Assembly: GCA_964636985.1 (NCBI GenBank)
Contig: CAZWSX010000013.1
Span: 1 to 64,000, forward strand
Source: CAZWSX01 sp964636985
GTDB taxonomy: Bacteria; Planctomycetota; Planctomycetia; Pirellulales; Pirellulaceae
Direction: 5' to 3'
Length of the DNA stretch: 64,000 nt
How positions within the stretch are numbered: position 1 is the first letter of the stretch; every line of letters begins with the position of its first letter. The translations under genes and the position numbers were made by a program. Positions 26,695-36,250 of this stretch are shown here, piece by piece. Below the pieces are notes generated by a model. That model searched no databases. It saw nothing but the letters and a program-made list of their open reading frames with translations, and was not told where the DNA came from.

Positions 26695-27180
26695 TTACAT
26701 ATTCAGATCGAAGCGTTCCATAGGCGCGCTCAATGTGACAGTTTCCAATGCGCGTTCAACACCCAGCTTGGCTGGTGGGGAGCCGTTGTCCCGCTCGACA
26801 AGCATCCGCCATGTCGTTTGTTCCTCGGAGAGAACCCGGCAGACCTCGTCGAGTTGGTTGGGCTGCTCCAACAGGATCACCTCGGAGACCGTCTTCACCA
26901 AGAACGCGTACAGCCCGACGAGGTTCTCCGAGACGACGTTTCCCTTAGGTTGCAACGAGCCCAGCAGCTCGATGAGCACCTGCTGGCAGCGCCCGGTGCA
27001 GATCTGAGCTTCTTCCTTGCGGCCCTCGGCAAACGCTTCGCGCGCCAGGCGAGCAAATCTTTGCGCGCCTTCGATGAGCATCAGACGCAGTTGAATCGGC
27101 GAGGCCGTTAGGACTTGCGTTTCAAGGTAGGCATCGTGGGCGGCAAAGCTATCGGGAACAGTTGCCACGGATAATCCCAT
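26695..27180 (-). CDS. fliS: Flagellar export chaperone FliS
   Basis: 161 residues. The FliS helical bundle pattern is seen: YLETQVLTASPIQLRLMLIEGAQRF, AQICTGRCQQVLIELLGSL, and LVGLYAFLVKTVSEVILLEQP. FliS binds the C-terminus of flagellin in the cytoplasm and keeps it unfolded until export. It follows fliD (166-bp gap) on the same strand, the usual fliD-fliS order. The C-terminal 40 residues are an extension with a basic-acid mix beyond the common 125-130 residues. Confidence 0.9.
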   Translation of the reverse strand: MGLSVATVPDSFAAHDAYLETQVLTASPIQLRLMLIEGAQRFARLAREAFAEGRKEEAQICTGRCQQVLIELLGSLQPKGNVVSENLVGLYAFLVKTVSEVILLEQPNQLDEVCRVLSEEQTTWRMLVERDNGSPPAKLGVERALETVTLSAPMERFDLNM

Positions 27181-27346
27181 TCACAAGTGGTGCTGGTGCG
27201 TTGATCGCGCTATCGTTCGCGATGGAGATGCTTACCTGGGAGTAAGATCGGAATCCCAGCTTTAAGGCTTGTGGAGTTCGCCTTTATTCGGAACAACCGT
27301 CAAGGTTTGCGCCCGCGACCAGCTGGGGCCGTTAACAGTCGCGTTA

Positions 27347-30300
27347 TCACGCGGTGGAATTCGCCAGACTTACGGCATTGGTGAGCGACGAGCTAATGGA
27401 GTCGTAGCCAGCCTTGATTTTGCTCACGGCAAGTTCCAAGTTGTAAAACTGATTGAGCAAGCGCTCTCGCTTCTTCGTGAGCTTGTCGGTCCAGTCGTCG
27501 ATGCGAGTCTGAAAACTGTCGAATTGCTTTTGCAGCGCATTCGATCGGTTCACCAGCATGCTGTTGTCTTTGCCGACCAGCGCTTCAATCATCGCGTCCG
27601 CTTTGGCGGCAAATCCCTTGTCTGGATCGGTGAAGAAATTCGCGACGGCTTCGGGGTCGGCGTCGTACTTGGATTGCAGCTTCGAAGTATCGAACGAGAG
27701 CTTACCCTGGTCGTTGACGGAAATCCCCAGCGACTCCAGCGACTGCAAACTGCCGGTCCGGTTGAATCGCGTCGTTACGAGCCGGCCGAGATCGTTGTCC
27801 AGGCGCAGGGCCTCGGACGTTCCAAAGAGCGCGCCTTTCTTGTTGCTGGAAGCGTCATAGCTGGTGTAGCCGCTCAGCTTGTCTTGCAGCTTGTTGTATT
27901 GATCGACGAATTGCTGCAAGGCACTGCTAATCGCGCTGAAGTTCCTGTCGACGGTCACCGTGACCGGCGTGGCCGAAGTTCCTTTCAACGTCAAGGTCAG
28001 GCCAGGTATGGCGTCTTGCACCACATTCGAATCGGAAGTCACTAGCGTGCTGTTCTCACCCGTCCCAACTTGGACCAGGCTGTCGCGGCCTTCCGTCGTC
28101 GTCTTGAAGTTGAACGGCAATCCGGCGCCGCCCACGATGAATCGGCCGGCCTCGCCGCCAGCCCCCGTCAATGTGATGCGATAGGGCGTACTGCCACTTG
28201 GGTCCTTCACAAGGGCCGCTTTGATGCCCGACTTCGAAGCGTTGATCTTGTCGACAATCGTCGAAAGCGTGTCCGTCGCCGTGATCTCAATCTTCGGGAC
28301 TGCCGAACCATCGATCGCCGATTTTGGCACGCCGTCGACCGTCTTTTGCGCCGACGTCCCCACAATGCCCAAATCCTTGGCCGTTGTTCCGCTGGAAGTA
28401 TCGTTAACGGAAAACGGCGTACTCGAACCCGTGGTGTCGTAAAGCAGAATTCCGTTCCCCGAATCGTTGATCCGAGCCTTCACACCAATGCCGGCATCGT
28501 TGATCGTGTTGATCACGTCGCCAACGGTGGTGGCGTTGGCGATGCGGAGATTAACGGCACCCGTCGCGCCGTTGCCATCGGTTATTGTGAACGAGCCAAG
28601 CCGGACTCCGTCGCCGCCGTTGTAAGTACTCAGCAGGGTTTGTTCGCTGATGATCTGACGGCCCAGCGATCCCGAATCGATCGATGTTTGCCCCGCATCG
28701 ACGGCGAGCTTCAGCTTCGTGGCCGCGTTATTCGCGTCGCCGTTGGCGACGACCAGATTGTTAGCGGTGGAGCCCGTCGTATCTTTGAGTTGCAATCCAT
28801 CGTGCGACGCGTTGATACTTGCCGTGACGCCAACGCCCGACGCATTGATCGCGGCCACAACCTGATCGAGCGTCTCCAAACCGGCCAAATTAACCGTCGC
28901 GCTGGCACCCGACCTGTCGGTGATGTTGAGGTTCCCAAGCGTTCCCAGGCCCTGGCCGCCATTCAACGAAGACAGCAACGTCGATTGCAACCCGGACGCC
29001 AACCGCTTGCCGCTGATCGTGCTTCCCGACGTCGAACTAGCCAGTCCCAGTTGCTCGGCGAGGTTTCCGCCCGGGCCGCTGGAGACGCTGAACTGATGCG
29101 AACCTGAGGTCAGATCTTCAATTTCGAGTCGCTCGCCGTCGCTGCTGATCTTGGCCTTGAAGCGAGTCGGATCGACGGAATTGATCGTGTTGAGCAAGTC
29201 GCCAATCGAGGTCTCGTTGGTCGCGGTTGCTTCCGCGCCGCCCGACAAAACGGCTTGATCGTTGACGGAGACGACGCCCGAGCCGTCGGAGCCGCTCGCT
29301 TTCGTGGCTGTGAACAGGCTGGCGACTGCTGGAGTTCCCGCAACGGCTGCGATGACATTGTCGGCCGTGGTTTGCCCGGCGGCGATGTCGATGGTGAGCG
29401 TCTTGCTGTTGGAGTCGTACGTCGCCGTTTCGTTCCCCTGCGTGACATTGCCCGACGAAACGAACTTGACTTGAACCCCGTCATAGGCAGCGCCGCTACC
29501 GGTCGCGGTGAACTGGAGATCGGCGTTGATTCCGTTGGTTCCGTTGCTTCGCCCCGTCGATTGTTGAGCGGCGTGGCCGACCTTCTTGAAGTCGACGTCA
29601 AAGCTCGAGCCATCCTTCAACTGGACGTGTAAATCGTTGCCGTTGGCCCTCAGATTCAGTCCATTGCCATCGCGCAACTGGTCGAGTTGCATGCCGTCGT
29701 ACAGGCGGAATATGTCAGTCCCCAGCGCGGAAGTCGAGGCTGCATTGATGCTTAACAACCCCAGGTCTTGAGCGGTCGATCCGCCTGAGACTTCCTGCAC
29801 GCGCAGGTTGGCAACACTTTCGCCTGTCAATTCGGTGAGCCGGATCTTGTCTCCTTCGGCCGTGGCGCGAACGTTGATGCCTTCGTTACTGTTAATCGCC
29901 GCCAGCACATCACCGACCGTTTTGACAGCCGTCAGATCGATAACTGCCGTTGCCCCGGAACGATCGGTGATCCGAATCTTTCCCTTCGAAACCCCATCAC
30001 CGCCGTTGAGCGTTTCCAGATCCCTCGGGGTATCGACGAAGCCCCCCTTTTGCAACGACAACGTTCCGGCGACGTTCAGCGCCGTCGTGTTCGATGCGAA
30101 GCCGGCACTGCTCGATTGCTGAGCCCGAGCCAGGCGAATGGGCATGAACGAATACGATCCCGGCGGCACCGTGGCGGTGGTGGAAGTAACGGCCGAGAGG
30201 ACGTCGTTTCGGTCGGCATTGACGCTGAGGGCCGTCGAAAAAAACGTCGGCTTCGAGAACCGCTTGATCGTCGCCTGAACCGCCAACGTTTGCGCGAGGA

Positions 30301-30451
30301 GGTCGCCAATGGCGCTGGCTTGGGTATTGAGGGCGGCTTGCCGGGTCTTGAGCGCGTCCTGGGGTTCCTGCTCGAGCTTCATGAGCTGATCGACAGTCCC
30401 TTGGATGTCGATCCCCGTCGCTAAACCCACGCTGCTTTGAATGCGTCCCAT
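27347..30451 (-). CDS. fliD: Flagellar filament cap protein FliD (enlarged)
   Basis: 1034 residues, about twice the usual 400-660. The N-terminal FliD_N part begins SSVGLATGIDIQGTVDQLMKLEQEP, and the C-terminal FliD_C part ends NQFYNLELAVSKIKAGYDSI with typical helical coils. Between them are several Flagellin_IN-type repeats (GKIRITDRSGATAVIDL, LNITDRSGASATVNLAGLE, SFTITDGNGATGAVNLRIA), each with a TxGDVxxxIN-like helix, plus one copy (about 318-405) of the module found in the flagellin. It caps the filament and assists flagellin folding outside the cell. The expansion would give a larger cap head or more surface-exposed domains. Confidence 0.9.
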   Translation of the reverse strand: MGRIQSSVGLATGIDIQGTVDQLMKLEQEPQDALKTRQAALNTQASAIGDLLAQTLAVQATIKRFSKPTFFSTALSVNADRNDVLSAVTSTTATVPPGSYSFMPIRLARAQQSSSAGFASNTTALNVAGTLSLQKGGFVDTPRDLETLNGGDGVSKGKIRITDRSGATAVIDLTAVKTVGDVLAAINSNEGINVRATAEGDKIRLTELTGESVANLRVQEVSGGSTAQDLGLLSINAASTSALGTDIFRLYDGMQLDQLRDGNGLNLRANGNDLHVQLKDGSSFDVDFKKVGHAAQQSTGRSNGTNGINADLQFTATGSGAAYDGVQVKFVSSGNVTQGNETATYDSNSKTLTIDIAAGQTTADNVIAAVAGTPAVASLFTATKASGSDGSGVVSVNDQAVLSGGAEATATNETSIGDLLNTINSVDPTRFKAKISSDGERLEIEDLTSGSHQFSVSSGPGGNLAEQLGLASSTSGSTISGKRLASGLQSTLLSSLNGGQGLGTLGNLNITDRSGASATVNLAGLETLDQVVAAINASGVGVTASINASHDGLQLKDTTGSTANNLVVANGDANNAATKLKLAVDAGQTSIDSGSLGRQIISEQTLLSTYNGGDGVRLGSFTITDGNGATGAVNLRIANATTVGDVINTINDAGIGVKARINDSGNGILLYDTTGSSTPFSVNDTSSGTTAKDLGIVGTSAQKTVDGVPKSAIDGSAVPKIEITATDTLSTIVDKINASKSGIKAALVKDPSGSTPYRITLTGAGGEAGRFIVGGAGLPFNFKTTTEGRDSLVQVGTGENSTLVTSDSNVVQDAIPGLTLTLKGTSATPVTVTVDRNFSAISSALQQFVDQYNKLQDKLSGYTSYDASSNKKGALFGTSEALRLDNDLGRLVTTRFNRTGSLQSLESLGISVNDQGKLSFDTSKLQSKYDADPEAVANFFTDPDKGFAAKADAMIEALVGKDNSMLVNRSNALQKQFDSFQTRIDDWTDKLTKKRERLLNQFYNLELAVSKIKAGYDSISSSLTNAVSLANSTA

Positions 30452-30584
30452 CGTCTAGCTCGCCGTCTCTTCGGAGCCGTTAAAGTCGGTCTTTCTTACT
30501 AGATCGGCCATTAGCGGGGCCAATCCATGGTCAAACAGATTCGCTAGCGTGGCCGGCGCGCGAAAAGCGCCCTCCCGCAACGAA

Positions 30585-30622
30585 AATCGCCGCCGAAAGG
30601 CGAAATCCTTTCGACGGCGATT
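30585..30622 (-). terminator. Hairpin terminator after flagellin gene
   Basis: On the minus strand, a long stem (AATCGCCG/CGGCGATT, then GAAAGG/CCTTTC with a 6-nt loop) lies about 80 bp after the flagellin stop and is followed by TTTTC. It probably limits read-through from flagellin into fliD, fitting higher flagellin expression; the T-run is short, so some read-through is likely. Confidence 0.6.
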
Positions 30623-30700
30623 CCTGATTTTCGGGGCCGATCCGGCGGGCTGTGATTTGCCCGCCTTATCCAGTCGGCCTATGTCGTTACCAACCGCTTA

Positions 30701-33136
30701 CTAGCCTCGCAACAGCGAGAGCACGTTTTGCGGTTGGGTGTTGGCGATTTGGAGCACTTGGTTGCCCGATTGGACCAGAATCTGGTTCCGGGTCAGCTTG
30801 GCGCTTTCGACGGCGAAGTCCGCATCGCGGATCGAGCTTTCAGCAGCCGTCAGGTTGGTGAGGGTGTCGTTCAGCGAGTTGATGTTCGACTCGAGGGTCG
30901 TCTTTTGGAACGCACCCAATCGACCGCGAAGCGAGGTGATCTTGTTGATCACTTCGTCCGTGATCACCGCGGCACCGTTGGCATCGTTCGCCAAGCTCTT
31001 CGCGTTACCCGACTTGAGGTCGTACAAGCGACCCGAAATTCCACCCAACGTACCGGTTTGCACGCTGTTGATACCGATGCGGGCTTGTTGGTTGCCGACC
31101 ACGTCGGGACCGAGTTGGAACAGAGCACCACCGCCGGTGATGTTGAAACCAACCGCGGTCGTGCTGCCGTCGGTGACGGTCAACGAGAAGTCGATCGTTG
31201 AGTTCTTGAGGGCCAAAGTGTTACCGCTGGCCGTCGCTTGGTAGCCGTTGATCGTGGCTTGCACGTCGGTACCAAAGGATTGAGTTCCGCTCAAGCTCGA
31301 GCCGAACGTGCCACCGGCACCTTCGCTGATGACTTCGACGGCGACGGCATTCTTCGAACCGTACGTGTCGGATTGGAGCGTCAGCGTCGTGCCCGTGAAC
31401 GAGGCCGAAACCCCGGTCGCGTCCTTGAGCAGGTTGATACCGTCGCGGATTTGCGTGATCGAAGCGCCAGCGTTGAACTGGAACACTTCCGACCCGGTCG
31501 CACCCGAGATCTTGAGCGCCAGAGCACCGATCAGACCACCCGTCGCCGCAACTTGGTTGGCACCGTTGGCCAGCGAAGGCGGAACATAGGCGGAGTCGTT
31601 GATCGCGCTGTATCCGGTACCACCACCTGTCGTCGAAGCGGTGAACTCGGCGAGGTTGTCGATCGCGGTGGCGATCACACCTTTTGCCGTATTGCCGTTG
31701 ACGCGGACAGTGATCTTGTTCAAACCGCTGTCGTAGGTTGCGTCGGCCGAACCCGAAGCAACGGCCGGGTTGAAACCACCCGTGGAAAGTGGCGAGTTGT
31801 AGTTGGCGTCGGTCAGTGCGACGTAACCGGCACCAGCACCGCCCGTTTGGGTCGTGAATCCGCCGAGCGTGGTGATTGCACCAGCGATAGCGGCCTTGGT
31901 GGTGTCACCATTGACCGTGACGGTCATAATCTTGGTGCCCGAGTTGTATGACGCGCTCGCCGCACCAGCAGCAACAGCGGGGTCGACGCCACCCGAGGTA
32001 AACGACGCATTGTTCACGAGCAACCCGGCATCGTTCGCCGCGACGTAACCGGAACCGGTACCCGTGGTTGTGGCGCTGAACGGAATCAAAGAGTCGAGCG
32101 CGGCAGCGACCACGTCGCGGTCGGTGTCACCGTTGACGTTAACCGTGATCTTGTTGGTGGCCACGCTGTAGCTGGCCGTGGCCGTACCGGCGGCAACCGC
32201 ACCGCTGTCCACGAATTGCAGATCGGTACCCGTCAAGGCCGTACCAGGAGTGGCGGCGGTGACGTTGATCGTGGCGCCGTTGTCGAACGTGATCGTGCCC
32301 GTCGCGGCAGTACCCTCGTCGTTGACGATGTTGACGCGGAAGCCGTTCATGGCGGCGCCGGCGGTGTCCGTTTCGACACGCACCGTGGCACCACTGTTGA
32401 AAGTCAGCGTGGTGAACGACTTGGTTCCCTGGTCGTTGAGGATTTCGATCGCAGTGCCGTTGCCCGCAGCGCCGACCGTAGCGGCTTCGATGTCAATGGT
32501 CGAGGTATCGGCAAACGCCAGTTGGGCCGAGGCGGCGATGGCAGGCGTACCAGCACCCGAGGCCGGAATGGTCGCGGTGAGCGAACCCTTGGTCGCGGCG
32601 GCAGTGATTTGGACGTCGACGGCCAGGTTGCCGGTGGAGCCCAGATTGGCTTGGTTGATGTTCAGGTCGCGGACCGAGCTGCCGCCTGCGGTGTAGGCGG
32701 TGCTAAAGGCCTGGCTGCCGTCGAGCAGCTTCTTGCCTTGGAACTGGGTCGTTTGAGCAATCCGGTCGATGGCTTCGAGCGACGAGTCGATTTGCAGCTG
32801 GTTTGCAGCGACCTGGTCGGAGCTGAGCACGCCTGCATTCGCGGCTTCGGTCACCAGACCGCGGATGTCGTTTAGCAGGCTGCTGACCTGGCCGAGGGCG
32901 CTGTCGGCGGTGCTAATGAACTGATTGGCACGGTCGCTATTGGTGAGGGCCTTGTTCACAGCCGTGATGTCGGATCGCAGGTTTTCGCTGGCGATCAAAC
33001 CGGCAGGGTCGTCCTTACCGCTGTTGATGCGAAGACCAGAGCTCAAGCGAGTGAGCGACTCTTGCAATTGCACTTGCGACCGCGACAAAGTCTTCTGCGC
33101 GATGAGCGAGCCTACGTTCGTGTTAATCCGACTCAT
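30701..33136 (-). CDS. fliC: Flagellin with expanded repeat region
   Basis: 811 residues. N-terminal D0/D1: NTNVGSLIAQKTLSRSQVQLQ, LSSGLRINSGKDDPAGLIAS. C-terminal D1/D0: LGAFQKTTLESNINSLNDTLT, ESSIRDADFAVESAKLTRNQI, ending QPQNVLSLLRG. These regions polymerise into the filament core. The middle (about 180-640) is a large outward domain with repeats: two copies of a 40-residue unit (225-250 and 264-289), then three copies of a 72-residue unit at about 314, 388 and 459 (core KITVNVNGDT, FTTQTGGAGAGY), and Flagellin_IN-like units near 533-600. AGGGGTG 9 bases before ATG is the ribosome binding site. csrA lies upstream on the same strand. Confidence 0.95.
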   Translation of the reverse strand: MSRINTNVGSLIAQKTLSRSQVQLQESLTRLSSGLRINSGKDDPAGLIASENLRSDITAVNKALTNSDRANQFISTADSALGQVSSLLNDIRGLVTEAANAGVLSSDQVAANQLQIDSSLEAIDRIAQTTQFQGKKLLDGSQAFSTAYTAGGSSVRDLNINQANLGSTGNLAVDVQITAAATKGSLTATIPASGAGTPAIAASAQLAFADTSTIDIEAATVGAAGNGTAIEILNDQGTKSFTTLTFNSGATVRVETDTAGAAMNGFRVNIVNDEGTAATGTITFDNGATINVTAATPGTALTGTDLQFVDSGAVAAGTATASYSVATNKITVNVNGDTDRDVVAAALDSLIPFSATTTGTGSGYVAANDAGLLVNNASFTSGGVDPAVAAGAASASYNSGTKIMTVTVNGDTTKAAIAGAITTLGGFTTQTGGAGAGYVALTDANYNSPLSTGGFNPAVASGSADATYDSGLNKITVRVNGNTAKGVIATAIDNLAEFTASTTGGGTGYSAINDSAYVPPSLANGANQVAATGGLIGALALKISGATGSEVFQFNAGASITQIRDGINLLKDATGVSASFTGTTLTLQSDTYGSKNAVAVEVISEGAGGTFGSSLSGTQSFGTDVQATINGYQATASGNTLALKNSTIDFSLTVTDGSTTAVGFNITGGGALFQLGPDVVGNQQARIGINSVQTGTLGGISGRLYDLKSGNAKSLANDANGAAVITDEVINKITSLRGRLGAFQKTTLESNINSLNDTLTNLTAAESSIRDADFAVESAKLTRNQILVQSGNQVLQIANTQPQNVLSLLRG

Positions 33137-33914
33137 TCTTGGACACCCCTAAAAGTTGTTAGTTGGACCGCGTCGTGGCTTTCGTTCAGTACGGGGGAGC
33201 GCTGCCTTGGTGATGGCTCGCAAGTTCAAAGTGGTGAGGTTCACCGCTTCGATTTCTGATCGCTACCTGAAGAAGCTCGACAAATTGGAAAGTTATGGGT
33301 CTAGTCACCACGTCCCTGTCCGCGTTCAAACTTGAAGCTGCCAGTTTCGCGAAATAGGAAGCGAGGGGTTCGCGAAATCGGCGTCTGTCAGGTTCGTGTG
33401 CGACGGCGTCCATGACCTTGGCAAAGGGGTGCCGCGGCTGTGGTTGCCTTCGTTCCTCTCCCGGTTTATCGACGAGGGAAAGGAGGCGCTTTAGGTAACT
33501 ATTGGAAAAATTTACAAACTGCGAAGTTTTACGCTCTCAGGCCGGTTTGATCGTATCTACCGTTTGGACCAACCTTGTTTGCGCACCGCATGCTGGGGCT
33601 CGCAGTGGTTTCGTCATCGTCATTCTGCCGCGACCAGTCGGTTACTTTGTTGCAAATCAGCGTTATCCCAATCGCGGGAACTTATCCCGCTAGGTGCGAT
33701 TTGCCGCTTCCTAACCAGGTTCGCGGAAGAACACGCGCAAACGTACGTTGCACTTCGACTAATGCAACTTCGGTTGTGCCGATCGACGTGGTGCAGGCAA
33801 TCCCTGCCAAATGGCAGTGAGATCGCCGCAACAACGGATAGAAGCGATTAGGCCCTGTGCGCGCGGTCCGGTCGATCTTGCGGGTTAACCGGTTTGGAGA
33901 ATCGAGCGGCTAAG
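33137..33914 (-). promoter_or_regulatory. Long flagellin 5' region
   Basis: 778 bp between csrA and the flagellin start with no convincing gene. Only the ribosome binding site (AGGGGTG, about 33145-33151 on the minus strand) is secure. A clear sigma-28 (TAAA-N15-GCCGATAA) or sigma-54 (TGGCAC-N5-TTGC) promoter was not found. The length suggests a long leader or several promoters; CsrA control of flagellin translation is plausible from the neighbour. Confidence 0.35.
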
Positions 33915-34175
33915 TTATTCGCCGTTGCGCGCTTCGTTGCCGCGCGCTTCATTCTTTTGCGGCTCGCCATTGCGGGGAGCCTCGCCGTTGCGCGGCACGA
34001 TGGTCCGACGGTTTTCCCGTTGGATCGCTTCGTAGACTTCCTGCCGATGGACAGGGATGTCGTGCGGGGCTTCGATGCCCAGGCGCACCTTGTCGCCACG
34101 GATATCGACAATGGTGATTACGATGTTGTCACCGATCATGATGCTTTCGTCACGGTGCCGCGAAAGTACCAACAT
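33915..34175 (-). CDS. csrA: Carbon storage regulator CsrA with C-terminal tail
   Basis: 86 residues. The first 60 are canonical CsrA: MLVLSRHRDESIMIGDNIVI, IRGDKVRLGIEAPHDIPVHR, EVYEAIQRE, with the RNA-binding L4 and R44-type residues at either end of the beta core. CsrA binds GGA motifs in mRNA leaders and, in many bacteria, represses flagellin translation until FliW relieves it. The remaining 26 residues are a polar tail built of N-G-E and N-E-A repeats, unusual in length. FliW was not seen in the window. Confidence 0.92.
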   Translation of the reverse strand: MLVLSRHRDESIMIGDNIVITIVDIRGDKVRLGIEAPHDIPVHRQEVYEAIQRENRRTIVPRNGEAPRNGEPQKNEARGNEARNGE

Positions 34176-34395
34176 CGAAAAACCCTTTCCGTAGGCATAT
34201 CACGCTTGATTCGCGCCAAAGCATCTTGCAAATGCGACTTGTGTCCTTGCTTTAGCGTCAACACGAAAAAGATCGGTTGCAATTTGGAAACGCGTCGCAT
34301 GATTCGGGCGAACCGAAAAGTTTTTCCCGCTTCTTACGTGGACTGAAAGGTCTCTTCCTTTGGCGCGTGCGATGCCGGTTATAGCGCCATCGGCG

Positions 34396-34652
34396 CCAAC
34401 TCTCCGCGTTCTGGCGAACGCAGCTACGAATTGGTAGCCGCACTCGCCAAGAGTGCGGTATGTGGAGTTCGGACACCGAGCGTTCAATCTATTGTTTCTA
34501 CGCGACACCAACTCTCCGCGTTCTGGCGAACGCGGCTACGAGCCGGTAGCCGCACTCGCCAAGAGTGCGGAGCGATTGAGCTTGCCAACCAAGCGATCAA
34601 CCTTTCCTGCTTACGCAACGTACACTCTCTGCGTTCTGGCGAACGCAGCTAC
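34396..34652. repeat. Tandem 113-bp repeat with paired hairpins (2.3 copies)
   Basis: Near-identical blocks at 34396-34458 and 34508-34570 (63 bp each) and a half copy at 34622-34652; starts are 112 and 114 bp apart and the spacers are also similar (AGCG-A/T-TCAA-C/T-CT). Each full copy holds two hairpins, GCGTTC-TGGC-GAACGC and GCACTC-GCCAA-GAGTGC. The half copy stops 5 bp from the VWA gene stop codon. The region 34176-34656 has no convincing gene. Confidence 0.8.
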
Positions 34653-34656
34653 AGGA

Positions 34657-35733
34657 TTACTGGTATCTCTCGGGGATGAACTGGAACTGGCCGTTGTTCT
34701 CGCGGGCAATTCGCTTGAGCAACTTTTGCGTCTTCTTGTTGAAGATCCCGATCGTGTGCACAGGAACGCGGATACGAGGCTTTTCGCTGATCCGAACTTC
34801 GCGATTGTGATCGCGCAGCCATTGCGCCGTTGGATCGGCAAACTCGCCATCCGTCAAAAGAAACACCGCGTGCGGTTTCAATTTCATGGCGTGCGTCACC
34901 GACGCCAGGGGACTGGTGTTGGCGCCCAGTTGATAACCCATCACCCATCGCCGCGCGCGGGCGATGTTGTCGCCGGTGGCCGGCAACATTTCCTTGGCGA
35001 CTTCCGACGGACCGAACATCGGATGCGATTCGCCATCGAACAGGATGATGTAGAAGGACTGGTCTTGTTTGAGTTCGTCGAGCGATCGGACTAGTTCCTC
35101 GCGAACTCGGTTCCACTTTTCTCCGATCATGCTGCGCGAGCAGTCGACGACGTAAACAAATCGATCGCCGCGTCCCTCCACGCCAAAGAACTGGACGCCG
35201 TGCCCAGCGACTTGAACTGCCTCGGCAGCATCGTCAGCTTGGGCACCTCCGCCGCCACTTTCTCCGCTTTCCGATGCCCCGGACGCCCCACCATCGTTCT
35301 CGATTTCTTCGCTCGTTAGCGAAGCCGCCGCGATCGCCGTGTTCACCGCGCTGGTCTCGGAATTAGCTTTGAGGCCCGATGGATCGAATTCGACCGGAAC
35401 ATCGGGGAGGTCCGCCGCCACAGCGACAACGGCTTCGGTATCCAGAAAGGAGGCCTCCGGATCGGCCATCAACTCGTCGGAAACATCCAGGGTCAGTTCG
35501 CCGGCGGGCTCCAAAGAGCTAGGAACGGCAAGAACCAGCGATCCGTCGTTCCGGTACGTGGAAACAGGTCCGGCCACCAGAACGGCCATCGTCAAGACGG
35601 CGCCCGAATGGAACAGGATGCTCCCCGTCAGGGCGTTCAAAATCCTGGGTTCGACGCTCGCCAGGAAGTGGTGAACGGACCGGAACCAACCGCCCGATGG
35701 AGCAAACGAATTGGGGGCGGCCCCCTGATCCAT
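34657..35733 (-). CDS. Membrane-anchored VWA-domain protein
   Basis: 358 residues from ATG 35733 (GGGAGAG upstream; an in-frame ATG at 35799 is less likely). One membrane helix near 35-58 (NALTGSILFHSGAVLTMAVLV) is followed by an Asp/Glu/Ser/Gly-rich linker and a C-terminal von Willebrand A domain with MIDAS motif D-C-S-R-S (VVDCSRSM), LLTDGEF and the FIPERYQ end. The metal-binding site should be intact. It probably binds protein partners on the outer face of the membrane. It is divergent from the MoxR/VWA group and may belong to it. Confidence 0.82.
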   Translation of the reverse strand: MDQGAAPNSFAPSGGWFRSVHHFLASVEPRILNALTGSILFHSGAVLTMAVLVAGPVSTYRNDGSLVLAVPSSLEPAGELTLDVSDELMADPEASFLDTEAVVAVAADLPDVPVEFDPSGLKANSETSAVNTAIAAASLTSEEIENDGGASGASESGESGGGGAQADDAAEAVQVAGHGVQFFGVEGRGDRFVYVVDCSRSMIGEKWNRVREELVRSLDELKQDQSFYIILFDGESHPMFGPSEVAKEMLPATGDNIARARRWVMGYQLGANTSPLASVTHAMKLKPHAVFLLTDGEFADPTAQWLRDHNREVRISEKPRIRVPVHTIGIFNKKTQKLLKRIARENNGQFQFIPERYQ

Positions 35734-36250
35734 CGCAACTCTCCCATGCCCTAACGTTCGCGGAATCATCGCGAGCGGCGTCATCCCGAATTGTGGCAAC
35801 AGCGCTCGCCGCTGGCGACTTGCGGTATGGCCACTATTTCGAAGCGGTTGGTCTTGAAACGACTGGTCTCGAAATGCATCCCCTCAGGGAGCGAAATTTT
35901 TTTGCTGCCGTTTTATGGCGCCCTGGCAATGTTATTCTCAGCCAAGCGAACTACTCCCGTCAACCTGCGCCATCAGCGTAGCGTGATGGGAATGGCAGCC
36001 TTCGAACGCGGGGACCGCAGTCGTCGACTGTAAAAAAACGCAACGCAAAGTGACACTTGGTTCCGAGGCGGACTCGGGATACACTTAAGACGCAACGTCT
36101 CAAGTCAATCGTGTCACCAACTCCTGTGCGTGCATGGGCATTCGTATTCGGTGTGGGGTATAACGGTCACTGGTTGCGTCGAGGATCTAGTTGCTTCGAG
36201 AATCACATCGCGCGCGGCCTCCAGGTTGATACTTGGCGAAGGCGAGGTCC
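35734..36250. other. Divergent intergenic region between the two VWA genes
   Basis: About 500 bp with no convincing gene; short frames here lack plausible composition. A weak promoter-like pair TTGGTT-N17-TACACT occurs at about 36058-36086 on the plus strand and could serve the 1031-residue protein. GAGGTCC before ATG 36251 is a weak ribosome binding site. Confidence 0.35.

Noticed and set aside
33186..33413. A 75-codon frame upstream of flagellin.
   Set aside because: Composition is not protein-like and it lies in the leader region without a ribosome binding site.
34396..34652. Possible CRISPR array, because of regular 113-bp spacing.
   Set aside because: Units are 63 bp with similar, not unique, spacers, only 2.3 copies, and no cas gene is near.
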